A stretch of 64,000 nt of DNA from Topomyia yanbarensis (GCF_030247195.1 NC_080672.1:63704549-63768548); one strand, 5' to 3'. Shown: positions 31,595 to 43,127, counted from the first letter of the stretch. The notes: generated by a model not told the origin, from the letters alone. Numbers and translations are program-made.

Positions 31595-33989
31595 ATGTCG
31601 ATATATGCATTGTCATCATGTCTTAAATAAATTGAAAAATATTAAAATTTAATTACCCTGCAAACGCAGCCAGCAGCAATACATCTTAATAGTTGCGAAC
31701 TGCATTTAGTAAGGTACTCCGAAAGCTATGTCCCACGACAACTTTTCGGTACGCAAAACATTCTAATGATTGAAAATTCACGACCATTTGGGCGTACGGC
31801 TCTAATGCATTTAAGTGGCGTTTCGGCTTGTTAACATGTAGGTTTCTGTTACCGCACTTGTTCAAAGTTTGCAACATGGATAAATTGGTTTCTTGCAAAT
31901 ATTCATGTAGGTACCTTCTATCGCGATATGCACAGGCTCACATATTTCGTTCGATTTGAAGGCCAAACTGTCCGTTAGGTTTCTTGAACCACACGACAAA
32001 AGTGAAACATTCCACGCTCCACCTAGATTTATTTAGTACTACCACCGAGTCCGAACCCGCAGGGCGGCAAGGCGAGGTTTCTGCTGGACCACTAGCAGCA
32101 GCCTGTCGTTTGAGTTGTCCGTTGAAATTAAGATAAAATTGAACGTGATTTATGAAGGGGAAAAACGGTTCATTTGCTGACCTGGGCGAGATATATATTA
32201 AAATCCATTCATTTGGCGTCTTAACATGAAAATATTTGCCGGAATTAGATGGTGGTGGCACGGCATTTGAACAAGACCGACTGGATCAAGGTCAGATTAG
32301 TTACTTATGATATGACAAACGGAGTGGGTGAATGTATAGGTGACTCACCGTGCCGATCCACCCTTCCGGGCGCACCGTCGTTGTACCCTTTTTTAAACAT
32401 TTAAAGCTTGATTTGATCATGAAAACTAAACCCAACCCAAACGCCGCGGTGCTGTTGTCAGTAGGGGGTAAGCTTTGTGAGTGGTCTATTATGAATTCGT
32501 TTTCAGCTGATTGGGAGGAACTGATTTGACAGGTAACATTTTTTTGGTTGCTCTTTGCAAGTTCATTCAATCAAAATTCATAGCGAACCGATACAGCACC
32601 GATTCGAAGTGCAAACTCGGAGGAAATCTGTCAGCGGAAGTCACGAACCCTGCAAAGCATCCGGAAGGAAATGGGTGACTAAAAGCTGACTGATATTCTG
32701 AAAAAAGTAGGTATGTTCGTTATTCGACAACAAATGCCGTATGTCAATAGCCAAAGGTCTCAGGTGCACTTGCCACAAAACGATCGTTGATGCTTCGTTC
32801 AATAGCACCATTAAACCAAAACCGAACCATTCCATTCGAGCAAACTAAGCTGCTAAAAGGTAATTATTTTTGACATTCGCCTCGATTGAACGGCAATAAA
32901 TGCGCGCACCTTGTGGAGGGAACCCATTCATCGATGTATCGACTGTGCGCGGTATAGGACTGTGCAGCCTAACCGATTGGCAGCAGTTGGCTAAATGCGT
33001 AGTCATAGGCCACTCTAACACACTGTAAGTATCACTTACTCGGCGATTTCCGTTGTTGCTCACGGTGCAAACTATGCTCTGCATAATAATCGATGCTGTT
33101 TTGGACTTGGCCCGAAAACAGATCGCTTTGACATACTGCTGAGCTGAGGAGAGTGGGTAGATTGTTTCGGCACGATATTTTCGAGAACTGACCGTTCGAT
33201 TGGAATTCCTAGCAGAAACCGTTAACGATTTCACCGTTCACCTTCCAGCAGTGCAATAGGAGCAAAGTGACGGACCAGCAAGAAATATGACCCCGGTGAT
33301 TAAAGCAAGTACCTCCTGTTTTTTACGAGCGAAAAATGTGTTTATTTTCGATCGACTTCGATTCGGATGCTGGTGACTTAGAGCTCTTCAGGCACGGGTT
33401 GTGTTGTAGACCATGAACCCTGGCGCATTTTAATTGCTCCTGCTCAACCCACCATCTACACGTACCAGTCCTTTTCTAACATTTTTTGACTGCGCTGGAT
33501 AGCGTGAAAATGTTCGATCTTTGTTTCTATTTAATTGCAACCGAACACCTTGCTTTTTATTCTAACTATAAAAGCAAGCGAAAAATAAAGTAAAGAATTG
33601 CGACAACGAACACCCACTGCGAACGAATGAAAGAAAACACATAGGCATTCTGTCACACTTGGGAGCCATAATAGAATCAATTAGTTCTTATAAGGTAAAA
33701 TAGGTATTGAATACAATTCCAATGGATCCTAAGGAACGAAAGAATGTCGAAAATGACTAGCAAAGCAAGTTTCTGGTAATACGAGCCGTCACGGAACGGG
33801 ACATACAATTTTGACAGACTTTGCGGCTGATGTTTAGCGTACATGACAATTGCGGGGATTGTGCGATAAGATTACTTATACTAATAATACTTCTCAGACA
33901 GAACTCAGAGAAAATGTCTAAATTACTTCCCCAACATATCCCGAACAATTCATATATTAATAAGAGAATCCAAGACTTCGTAATAAAAT
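31595..33989. other. Non-coding stretch, no supported genes
   Basis: Partly of balanced composition (31950-33300) and without obvious repeats, so possibly host intergenic or intronic DNA. A minus-strand frame of 129 codons (32845-33234) has no recognisable domain and I do not call it. Confidence 0.3.
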
Positions 33990-34140
33990 ATTTATCTTAG
34001 TCATTTTATCCCTTTTTACCTTTCTTATAAAAGAAAGTTGTAGACAGCGGTCAAACTTTGAAGAACTTTTCCGAAGGCCGATGCGCCGAGTCTTACATAC
34101 CATCTTTACGCATTTGCACCAGACTTGTTATAAACACTTC
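33990..34140 (+). repeat. Degenerate dispersed repeat end
   Basis: TTTTTACCTTTCTTATAAAA, GAAAGTTG, then TCAAACTTTGAAGAACTTTT and CCGAAGGCCGATGCGCCGAG resemble the family seen at 10190, 15034 and 39175 (TTTCCGAGGCCCGG). Confidence 0.5.
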
Positions 34141-35339
34141 AACACACAATGAGGGCTAATATTCCTCCCTCAGGATGAGGTAGAAAAGAATGATGCAACA
34201 GGAGCATCTCTACCGTTGTGTGTGAGGACCCGAAAAATGAGAGAGTTCCTTTCTTGCTCAACGAAATGATGTAGATAAATATTTAAATATATACATATAT
34301 AATATATACATAGTTTTCAAATATGTATAGGGTCATGAGCCTCTTTTCGCTCTATTACAATTAGCTCTTAAACCATTTGAAACCATTGGTTAGAATAGTG
34401 TCTGCCATATATTTGTACTATCTATTGACTTAAATAGTAGTGAAAAATTTTGGGCACCCGATCAGAGTTTTCGTTGTACTCAAACAGAAGTATTCCACCA
34501 TTCTCGGGCCATTTATTATTTTACTAGTGGTTCTTAGGAACGAAGCAAACGTGTTGGTGCCAATTTATAGAAATTTTATCGATTGCAGGCCTCGTAAGTG
34601 ATAAAAGAGTACAGTACCCTCCTTAAGGGGCCAAAATTTGCCAAGCGATCTATTATTAAAATATAATACTCGTTTAGGAAGAAGTAGTTAGGTATCAAAA
34701 ATTGCTACGTTTTTGACGTGTGGTACCCATAACTAAACTAAAACGGGACACACATGTTTCTATTGAAGCAAACCGTTTATTCGTTACGCACTTTCCAGGT
34801 GGATCAAGAATTTGTTACCAAAACTTCATCATAACTCATTTCACGGTGCTATAGTGATTTTTTAACATTTCAAGTGAACTAGCATAGGTTTTAGTGCAAC
34901 ACAAAAAGTTTTGAAAAATGTTGCATGCCTCCAAATTGATTTATAACAGAGTTAAATGCTCTTCCGAATTATTATTAGAACCATGACGTGCCTTTGGAAG
35001 AATGTGGAACCATTTGCATATTTGTCATGAAAAAATGCAAAACATGACAATTTTCTTATTATTGTCGCAATTTGGCACAATATTTTTGACATAAAAAATG
35101 TCTTACTCCACTATCTGGGGCTAGGTGTCATTCTAAAATCTAAACTATCTCCCATGTAACGAAACTATGTAAGGTTTGCACGCTTATAACTCCGATATTA
35201 CTAGATGGATTTTAATCATTCATACACCAACCGATTCAGAAACACCTAACTTAAATATTGGTAATAATTTAATATCTCCCCAATAAAAGTAGACTTTTGG
35301 AAATTGGTAAAATTAAAATGTTCACGAAAAACGGGAAAA
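34141..35339. other. Non-coding stretch
   Basis: AT-rich DNA; no coding, RNA or transposon boundary identified. Confidence 0.35.
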
Positions 35340-35700
35340 TTACCATTCGTGAGGCAGATTTCTCAGACACAGCCGTCAAGAGAGGGCAGCTTAGCTGCTC
35401 AATGAAACACGAAAAGTCATAAATAGAAGCAACGCATGTCCGTTTAAATCAGTTGTTGCTCTTATCCCATACGAGCAACATCGTCTCCGGGCGATGCAAT
35501 AAGCGCTATCGATTTTCGGTAACGTTGGCATTTGCACACACTCGCACAATCGCACCAAAGTGACTAAACCATATACGGTTAGTTTATAAATAGAGGTGAC
35601 GCGTAAATGTTTGGATCAGTTTTTGTTCTTATGTTGAACGGGTAAGATCATGGCTGTAGCGTCTGGGCACTACAATAAGCGGTAGAAGCTATACATTTTC
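35340..35700 (+). promoter_or_regulatory. Tandem duplicated core promoter (TATA + Inr, twice)
   Basis: Two related units of 167 bp. Unit 1 has CATAAATAG at 35418 and ATCAGTT with its A at 35451; unit 2 has TATAAATAG at 35585 and ATCAGTT with its A at 35618. Both have exactly 33 bp from TATA to the initiator A. In unit 2 the bases at +28 to +32 are AGATC, an exact RGWYV downstream promoter element; unit 1 has ACATC. Related downstream text (GCAATAAGCG-TATCGATTTTCGG against ACAATAAGCGGTAGAAGC) confirms duplication. The transcript served is unknown. Confidence 0.5.
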
Positions 35701-35815
35701 GGCAGCGGTGGCCGTGTGCGGATTTTTCGGGTACCAGCACGGTGTCACAGAATGATTTGCAAAGTGGGTGGGCGGGGTGGTTTGGATTTAATTCAATACG
35801 GTGTGTGCTGCTTAA

Positions 35816-36049
35816 AGTACGACTCTGACGATACATCAGCTTCCGTCAACGTCAACGGAACGTCACCGTTCCGTCAGGATAAGTTACATGCAGTTAAATG
35901 GAGACATTCACACACAACATCAACGGCACGGAACGTTTTGACGTACGGCATGTGTGAACGGGCACAAGAGAAAAGTATTAAACTTATCCTGACGGAACGG
36001 TGACGTTCCGTTGACGTTGACGGAAGCTGATGTATCGTCTGAATCGTAG
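35816..36049. mobile_element. 234-bp MITE with TTAA target duplication and long perfect TIRs
   Basis: Flanked by TTAA at 35812-35815 and 36050-36053. After a slightly diverged outer 19 bp (AGTACGACTCTGACGATAC against ACTACGATTCAGACGATAC), the arms are identical over about 57 bp starting CGATACATCAGCTTCCGTCA and ending CAGGATAAGTT. Each arm contains an imperfect palindrome of its own (ACGGAACGTCACCGTTCCGT). TTAA targeting suggests a piggyBac- or Kolobok-type source. Confidence 0.85.
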
Positions 36050-36275
36050 TTAAGAGTGTTGCGTTTGAAAAAAGATATATTTATTTTTATGCATGCGTGT
36101 GCGTTGTAACTTGTTAATCCATGTTTACGGCGCTTTGTAGCTGCGTAGGGTAAAGAGCCTATTGGTTTTCATGTTTCATATTTCGGTTATATGTTTTTTA
36201 TCAGTAAGGCATCTGACAACGTGCTTCTGTAGTTATTGCACTGTTCAGCAGCGTAGTATTTTATATAGGAGAGTA

Positions 36276-36389
36276 CACTCAGGTTTTTTACGCGGATTTT
36301 GAAATTTACGAGGTTTTCGTTAACGAGTTTTTTTTTTAAATTTACGCGGTTTTCATTTACACGTATCCCCTGCGTGAAAAATCTGAGTG
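36276..36389. mobile_element. 114-bp TA-flanked MITE
   Basis: Ends CACTCAGGTTTTTTACGCGG and GCGTGAAAAATCTGAGTG are inverted repeats with few mismatches, flanked by TA (36274-36275 and 36390-36391). Very short AT-rich core. Confidence 0.75.
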
Positions 36390-37508
36390 TAATTGCATCG
36401 GAAACAATCACATTCCCAGCAGAACTTTTTATTTTCTAATTTCAAAAACTTTTGTTTCGTACTGCACACAACGGAAAATTTTAAAACAGAACTTACCGTC
36501 CCAGCAGCAGTTTAAGCGGGTGTTCTTTTTCGATTCAAATTCAAGCCATGTCTTAAGCGTTACTGGACTTAAAATTGTTTTCCCAGTTTATCCAGTCAGA
36601 ATATCTGTCCTACCCTATGTATTTAAAACACAGTTCTAATTGCGTTTTAAAGTATACAACAAATAGAACGGTTGGGTATACTAATTTAAATTTTAAAATA
36701 AATCTGTTTTAAATTATGAAACAAACCGCTGTACTGAAGATATAATTATGTCAGTCCTATTACCACATAAAACACCTATATAACATAAAACGCTGCAGAA
36801 TTGGTTTAATAATACAATGTTTACACTACAGAGTTATAACACGTTTTAATAATTAGCAACAAGAAAAATGTCACCAAGATAGCATAAAACCCGTTTTAAC
36901 TGGTAGTGCGAACGTTGCATAACAATGTAATTTATCAAATAATTTCATTTTTTCCACCACTAATTGATCAAGAAATACTTAAACTTAAGATTGTTTACTT
37001 AAGTTCATTAGTACATTATTGAAAATTTAAATGGAAAATTAAATTTCATATTTCATGGAGAATCTGTATATTTCCGTTGGCGGGCGTGGGCTTCCTCATC
37101 ACAGTTCTCAATATGGAACTTTTCTTTTGAATATATTTTCTGGACAGACCAGCCTATTTTGATTAGATGGATCAGCCAAATAATGCCAATCACATAGTGA
37201 GATACTTGATTAATTAATAGATTACCGTTAAAAGACCTTCAATAAATTATGTTTTGATGGGGAGGGTATATAGCAAATTGTAACATATGAAAACAGGCGA
37301 GTGAACAAGAACGTGAGTTGATATGTGTGATAGATAAAATTCATTTGCACGCTCTTGAAAAAAGCTACATTTTTAATGTCAATGCCGTGGTCGTGTCCTG
37401 TACACAACCCTTTAATTTTTCTGCTATTGGAGAGGTGTGTGAAGTCCTCCTCAGAATGTTGATACCTCACCTCATTTTGGCATCATGAGTGATGCTCCAG
37501 CAAGCCTG
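36390..37508. other. Non-coding stretch
   Basis: AT-rich; AAAACG/CGTTTT and TTTAAAA phrases recur (36600-36910) without a defined repeat. No gene. Confidence 0.35.
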
Positions 37509-37516
37509 ATGTGCAC

Positions 37517-38608
37517 TAGACTGCCCAGGAAAATGTGAATTTTTGAAAACTCTATCGGCCCACCCTTGAGTCGATTCCTAGTCCCACCAGGAGTAGTTGC
37601 TCCAAATTTGAAGCAAATCGGACAAGTCCAGCTACCGAACCAACGCGCCTGATGTTTATATGGGATTTTTCGCCAATTTACGTGGAGAAAACCCACTAAG
37701 TCGCATTTTCGGCGCTAGGTGGCACTGCATGCGTCGTATTATTACTGTAAGTGAAAATAATAAATATAATCTAATTGTATACAATTTTGTCGAAGACTGC
37801 TAGTGAATCGGGCATTGTTAAAATAAGTTAGTAAACTTTTAACGAAGTGATGTCTGAGTCAGTTTTGCATGGGGCCTAGCAGTGCATGGTTGTGTATCAG
37901 TACTCGACTCCCACCAACTATATATTTCTGTGAAATACTCGTTAGGTTTAGCTCAATAGTATGTTCAGAAGAATTATAGTAAGTAACACGAGTCATGTTC
38001 TGGTTAGTAAATTTTAGTTCCACCTGTTACCGCATAGAGGGCGCCAATACTATCTTTTTACAGAATTGAGATAGAATATCGAGATGTTCAGAAGAATTAT
38101 TGCAAAATGCCTGTTCTACAACTTTGTGCAAGATACTTAATCTTAATCTTTTACTATAATTCTTCTGAACATACTATAGAGCTAAACCTAACGATTAATT
38201 CACAAAAATGTTTAGTTCGTGTGAATCGAGTATACTGAAACACAACCATGCACTGCTAGGCCCCATGCAAAACTGGCTCAGACATCACTTCGTTAAAAGT
38301 TTAATAAATTATTTTAACAAAGCAGGATTTACTAGCAGTCTTCGACAAAGTTGTAGGCAATTAAATTATATTTCTTATTTTCACTTACAGTGTTAATACG
38401 ATGCATACAGTGCCACCTAGCAGCGAAAATGCGAGTTAGTGGGGTTTCTCCTTGTAAATTGTCGAAAAATCCCATACAAACTTCAGGCAGGTTTGTCCGG
38501 TAGCTAGACTTGTCCGATTTGCTTCAAATTTGGAGCAAGTATTCCTGGTGGGACTAGGAATCGACTCAGGCATGGGCCGATAGGGGTAATTTTTTTCCTA
38601 ACACTCTA
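37517..38608. mobile_element. 1.09-kb near-complete palindrome (hAT-like foldback)
   Basis: The left half (37517-37990) and right half (about 38090-38608) are inverted copies. Matching strings include CTATCGGCCCA, GAGTCGATTCCTAGTCCCAC, AAATCGGACAAGTC, GCACTGC, TAACGAAGTGATGTCTGA, GGGGCCTAGCAGTGCATGG and TATGTTCAGAAGAATTATAG, each with its reverse complement. Termini TAGACTGCCC and AACACTCTA are imperfect. Flanks ATGTGCAC (37509-37516) and ATATGCAC (38609-38616) are an 8-bp TSD with one change. Arms are about 480 bp and the unpaired centre about 100 bp. No coding sequence. A one-arm relative is at 2200-2332. Confidence 0.88.
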
Positions 38609-38616
38609 ATATGCAC

Positions 38617-39174
38617 ACAGGGCAAGGCCCAGGGTAAAATCCTTGTTTGGCAAGCGATCCGCTCATGTAGCAAATATTAAGTGGTTTATCCCATCTACGA
38701 CTAAAAAAAATCTATCGTGTCATTTTCGTAAATTCCCAAAAAAAAAAAGTTTAAAAATCCCTATGCGAAAGTGTGATTAAAAATGTCTACACAATCGACT
38801 CAACCTTTACTTTAAATCTGCTTATGGGGTTACATCACCGTAGGTGAAGAAAAAATATTCATATTTCGGAAAATTTTCTGGATTTAATAAAAAGGTGAAT
38901 CGAGATCTTTTAAAATGTGATTTAAAATATTAGTTGAGAGGTACAAGAAATATTTTGTCAAGCAATGTAATGACAAGATGGTCTACTACCGGAAATCTAT
39001 CATCAGTATATTTTTTTTCATTTTGCTTATTTGATAAGGCACGTTGCGTTAGTTTAAAGGTGCCAATTTTTCCTTTGTTTTACATTTTGAGTTTCTTAAA
39101 ATTAGAGGATTAGATTTTTAAAAATTTCTTTTTTTATACAATGAAACTAAATAAGTATATAGGATTCGCTCAAA
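38617..39174. other. Non-coding stretch
   Basis: AT-rich DNA without supported features. Confidence 0.35.
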
Positions 39175-39303
39175 CTTTGAAAATATTTTCCGAGGCCCGG
39201 GGGGCCGAGTCTCATATACAGTAGATTGGTATATGAGACTCGTCCCTCCGGGCCTCGGAAAAGATAGGAACAAATAGGAACAATGTATGTATGTATGTAT
39301 GTC
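39175..39303. repeat. Dispersed repeat with 34-bp stem hairpin and (TATG)n
   Basis: TTTTCCGAGGCCCGGGGGGC... at 39186-39219 pairs with 39229-39262 with two mismatches across a 9-base loop. It is followed by GTATGTATGTATGTATGT. The GAGGCCCGG-GGGCCGAG block is the one seen degenerate at 34075. The (TATG)n resumes at 41899, after the LINE, so the LINE apparently inserted into this tract. Confidence 0.7.
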
Positions 39304-39338
39304 GCTTTTTAAAGGCTAGACTTCGCGAACCAAAAATA

Positions 39339-39644
39339 ATGAACATTGTACGCCTATACCTGGCATATATGAAGGACCAACACCCATCTATTTGCGTGGA
39401 AGGAAGGGAAAGAATGACGCCGACCAGCATCAAAATGACGCTCGCATCCGAAGGACTACCGACCACTCCTGACCATCTCCTGCGCATTTTCATCGAAGTC
39501 TATCAGGAATATGGGCTAAACCCAGACGAAGCAGCAGCAGACCTTGACTCTTATGGAAAATTTTTATCAAGCGAAAGAACCAGGCGCCTTCAACAACTCC
39601 GCGAAGCTACGCATAAATTTGGAACGTCGAATTTTCGGAAGTAA
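39339..39644 (+). pseudogene. LINE ORF1-like small protein
   Basis: An ATG at 39339 gives 101 codons: helix-rich, with a segment like TSIKMTLASEGLPTTPDHLL then RIFIEVYQEYGLNPDEAAAD. No zinc knuckle. It precedes the endonuclease ORF by about 90 bp in the same orientation, so I take it as ORF1 (or its remnant) of the same element. The family is not recognised with certainty. Confidence 0.45.
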
Positions 39645-39734
39645 CGACGCCCTCTATAGGGGAAGAAAATATAACTGTAAGTAATTTAAATATTCCAAAA
39701 ACTTCTTCGCATCCACAACAGAATTCGACTGAAA

Positions 39735-41117
39735 TTTTGGTCTATTGCCAAAGTTTTAATCGAATGAAAAGCCCAGCCAAAATGAAAGAAATCCAACAAA
39801 AACTTATTTCATCTTCTTTTAATATAATTCTTGGTAAGTAGCTGGGATGAAAGCGTAAGAAGCGAAGAAATTTTTGGAAATCAATTTAATGTATTTCGGC
39901 ATGACCGTAATTTGTCTCTTTGTAATAAAAAGTCTGGAGGAGGAGTCATTATAGCCATAAACGCAGACTTTCCTTCAGAAGAAATAGAAACCATTAAACA
40001 TATAGAATTTGAACATATATGGGCAAAAACAGTAATATCAGGAGAAGTGCACATATTCTCCTCTGTGTACTTTCCACCTGAAAATGCTCACAAAAAATCA
40101 TTTGAACTATTTTTTCAAGCTGTAGAATCTATCATGTCAAACATGGAACCTGAAGTAAAACTGCATATTTATGGCGACTTTAATCAACGTAACACCAACT
40201 TCATCGTAGACATTGAAAACGAATCTATCTTACTCCCTGTCGTAGGCGAAAATGAAACACTTCAATACTTCTTTGACAAAATATCTGAATTTGGCCTGCA
40301 CCAAATCAACCATGTAAAAAATAAACAAAATTCATATTTAGACCTCTTATTCACGAACTGCACTGAAGACTTCTGTGTTAATGCATCTTTAACTCCATTA
40401 TGGAAAAATGAAGTATTTCACACAGCAATCGAATATTCAATTTTTATTCATCAAAACTCTTCCCCGAACGACTTGGAGTATGAGGAAGTGCCGGAATACC
40501 ATAAAACTGACTTCGAAGAAGTCAAACGTAGACTATGTAGAATAAATTGGCAAACTGTATTGAGTATAGAAGGAAATGTCAACGAAGCAGTGACTAAATT
40601 CTATTTAATTGTAACGAATTTAATCTCTGGAACAGTACCAGTAAAAAGAAGAAGAAGAACTCATGGCGGCCAGCAGCCTGCATGGTTCAACCAACATCTG
40701 AAAAATTTAAAAAATAGAAAGCAAAAGGCGCATAAAATTTACAAGAAAGAACATAGCATTACAAATCGGCAAAACTATCTGGATATTTGCTCCCAACTCA
40801 ACATAGCCATTAACACTGCACATGAAGAATATAATCGTAAAATCGAGACTGGAATCAAGACCTATCCAAAGAATTTCTTTAATTACGTGAAAACGAAATT
40901 GAAAAGTAGCAACTTTCCATCCCAAATGCATTTTGACGGACATGTAGGAAATAACAATACTGAAATTTGCAATTTATTTGGAAAATTCTTTCAAGAAGTC
41001 TATACTTCATATTCCGAAACAGACCGCGACCGCAACTACTTTTCATTTATACCTGAATTTTCAAATGACATTGCCGTGCACGAACTATCTGAACACGAAA
41101 TTACTTACTTGATGTAA
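39735..41117 (+). pseudogene. LINE ORF2: endonuclease intact, reverse transcriptase deleted
   Basis: The endonuclease begins ILVYCQSFNRMKSPAKMKEI and IILG, shifts frame once near 39832, and runs open for 428 codons: SGGGVIIAI, IYGDFNQRN (catalytic Asp/Asn), YLDLLFTN, and the linker QPAWFNQHLKNLKNRKQKAH, FFNYVKTKL, LFGKFFQEVYTSY. The sequence then jumps at about 41117 from HELSEHEITYL directly to LDVKKCNSITFSRK, a motif that lies after the YADD box. The fingers and palm (about 250-300 codons) are therefore deleted. CR1/Jockey-group element; catalytically dead as an RT. Confidence 0.75.
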
Positions 41118-41816
41118 AGAAATGCAACTCAATAACCTTCAGCAGAAAAATTTCAAATGTTCCCATAGACATACACTTAGGCAACCAACTTGTAGAAAAA
41201 TGCAAAATTGTACGAGATTTAGGAGTAATCTTAGACTCCAAGCTCACATTTGTTGAACATTATAATACAATAATAAATAAAGCAAATAGTATGCTGGGGT
41301 TTATTAAACGTTTCACCTACAATTTTGAAGACCCTTACACAATAAAATCATTATACAATACCTATGTCAGGCCAATTTTGGAATATTGCACCATAGTATG
41401 GAACTCATACACTGTCCTGTACGAAGAACGCATCGAATCAGTCCAAAAACTTGTACGCGCTTCGTAAACTAAACTGGACGACATTTCCTCTTCCATCGTA
41501 TAAAGCACGTTGCCTGCTCATTAATATACAAACACTCAAAGAACGCCGCGAATTTGCCATGCTTTACTTTATCAATGACATTATTTCTCAACGTGTACAA
41601 TCCTCATCATTACTTTCGCAAATAAAATTTTATGTACCTAGCCGACAACTAAGAACTCGTAATTAATTCCAAGAACAATCGTTTAGGACAAACTATGCTA
41701 AAAATATCCCCATCAATAGAATGATGCGTCATTATAATGAAAATTGTGTAGTAATTGACCTTTCCATGTCTAGAAATCAAATCAAATCTGAACTAAACCG
41801 TAGAAATAATGTATAG
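41105..41816 (+). pseudogene. Same LINE: reverse transcriptase C-terminal half
   Basis: In the frame after the deletion joint it reads VRDLGVILDSKLTFVEHYN, SMLGFIKRFTYNF and LYNTYVRPILEYCTIVWNSY, then after a frameshift near 41460 continues LRKLNWTTFPLPSYKARCLL to the end. These are the post-palm and thumb motifs of CR1/Jockey LINEs. A (TAAA)n tail at 41878-41898 ends the element. Confidence 0.75.
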
Positions 41817-41877
41817 TATATAAGTAAATATTGTAAAACCATTCTATGTAGTCTACATAAGACTACATATGCTTGAC

Positions 41878-41925
41878 GAAAATAAATAAATAAATAAAAA
41901 GTATGTATGTATGTATGTATGTATG
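41878..41925. repeat. LINE (TAAA)n tail and (TATG)n target tract
   Basis: AAATAAATAAATAAATAAA is the 3' end of the LINE; the (TATG)n directly after it matches the tract to the left of the element at 39285-39302, so the tract is the split target. Confidence 0.75.
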
Positions 41926-41943
41926 TACAGTGTACAAACTTTA

Positions 41944-42077
41944 AACTTTAAACTTTAAACAGTGGGCGCGAAAATATAGTTTCACCGATCGAGCTAAGAA
42001 TTTGCACAGTTGTTCTAGGACCCAAATGGTACCTAAAAAGTTGCTCGGAGCTGAAATCTATTTTTTGTCCCACTCTA
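41944..42077 (-). mobile_element. Solo-arm fragment of the 30.7-kb hAT-like foldback family
   Basis: CAGTGGGCGCGAAAATATAG, TTTCACCGATCGAGCTAAGA, CAGTTGTTCTAGGACCCAAA and the terminus GTCCCACTCTA match the right arm of 30696-31586. Only one arm is present; the inner end lies in an AAACTTTAAACTTTAAAC run. Confidence 0.8.
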
Positions 42078-42236
42078 ATGTACACTAATGTCATGTAATT
42101 ATCTCAGCAAAGGCTGAACCGATTTTAATACAACTAGTTTCTAATGAATTGAATTTTCTTTTGTTCGTGTGAGTATTCGGTACGGTAGTAGTTAAGAAAG
42201 AAGTGCGCGTTGGCGAGTTTTTCACCCGGCTCCGCG

Positions 42237-42846
42237 ATGGAGGATATGGTGGTCGAGCCGACTGCGACCAACGTACTAAAACGATCCGCAAGTGATAATA
42301 TCGAACATCTTAATGCTTCGAAGAAGATTCTTTCAAGCAACAAATTCTACGGATTGAAAGATGATGACGCAGGTAATCCACTGACAAACGCTAAAAATCG
42401 GAAGTCGAAGTCGCAACAGCAGCAAGCTAATACGGCAGAGCGGAAGGAAAAGTGTCCTCCAATATTAGTACACAGTGACCCGACGGATTTGCGCCGGACC
42501 TCCGTAAATTAATTATGCGTGGTTTAAAATTCACGTTTCGGCTATGTATTTTTTGTGTGAAACTAATGACCGAAGGCTCATTACAGCAAAGTGATGGAAT
42601 ATCTCAACGCTAAGCGGTTCAAAACCGCCAAAATTGATTCTACGTGGTATCGATGACTTGAAGGAAGAAGAACTTATGAAGGAACTAGACGAGCGCAGAC
42701 TTAAACCCTCTAATGTGCAAAAAATCGCCCGGCACTACACATCCCGGCCATACCGTGACCAGCTCTATTTGATACACTTAGAGCAAGGGTCCATATTGCT
42801 GAAGGACCTTAAAATGACCAACGTGATTAAATACTCTTTAAAATGA
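42237..42846 (+). pseudogene. Jockey-like LINE ORF1, 5' fragment
   Basis: ATG at 42237 (MEDMVVEPTATNVLKRSA) starts a polar leader; after a stop or frameshift near 42510 come LMRGLKFTFRL, SKVMEYLNAKRFKTAKI and ILRGIDDLKEEELMKELDER, then LYLIHLEQGSILLKDLKM. These are the conserved pre-knuckle motifs of Jockey-type ORF1. The region ahead (42090-42236) is probably its 5' UTR. The copy stops before the zinc knuckles at about 42850, so the 3' part of the element is lost. Confidence 0.65.
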
Positions 42847-42850
42847 AGCT

Positions 42851-43126
42851 AGTAATGCTCAAATCGTATTTAAATTGAAAAAGCAACATGTTTTAGAAGT
42901 GAAGATAGATACTGCGATTTCGAAAATGAATTTCATTAGAATCGTCTGACAAAGCGATGTTTAAATTGCTATTAAAAATTTAATTCGCATTCTGTGGTCA
43001 CAAAATTCAGAGAATATGTCATTCAATACATAAGAAACCTAGGAAAAATAAAAAAAAATCAATATTTGAGAAGTTGTTCGCTATCATCCATACTGAAGGA
43101 GCAGCGCAGAGAAATTTGGCGCGTGT
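42851..43126. other. Short non-coding stretch
   Basis: AT-rich, nothing recognised. Confidence 0.3.
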
Positions 43127-43127
43127 A

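Noticed and set aside
32845..33234. 129-codon minus-strand frame
   Set aside because: No recognisable domain, no paralogue in the window and no splice or promoter context; probably chance.
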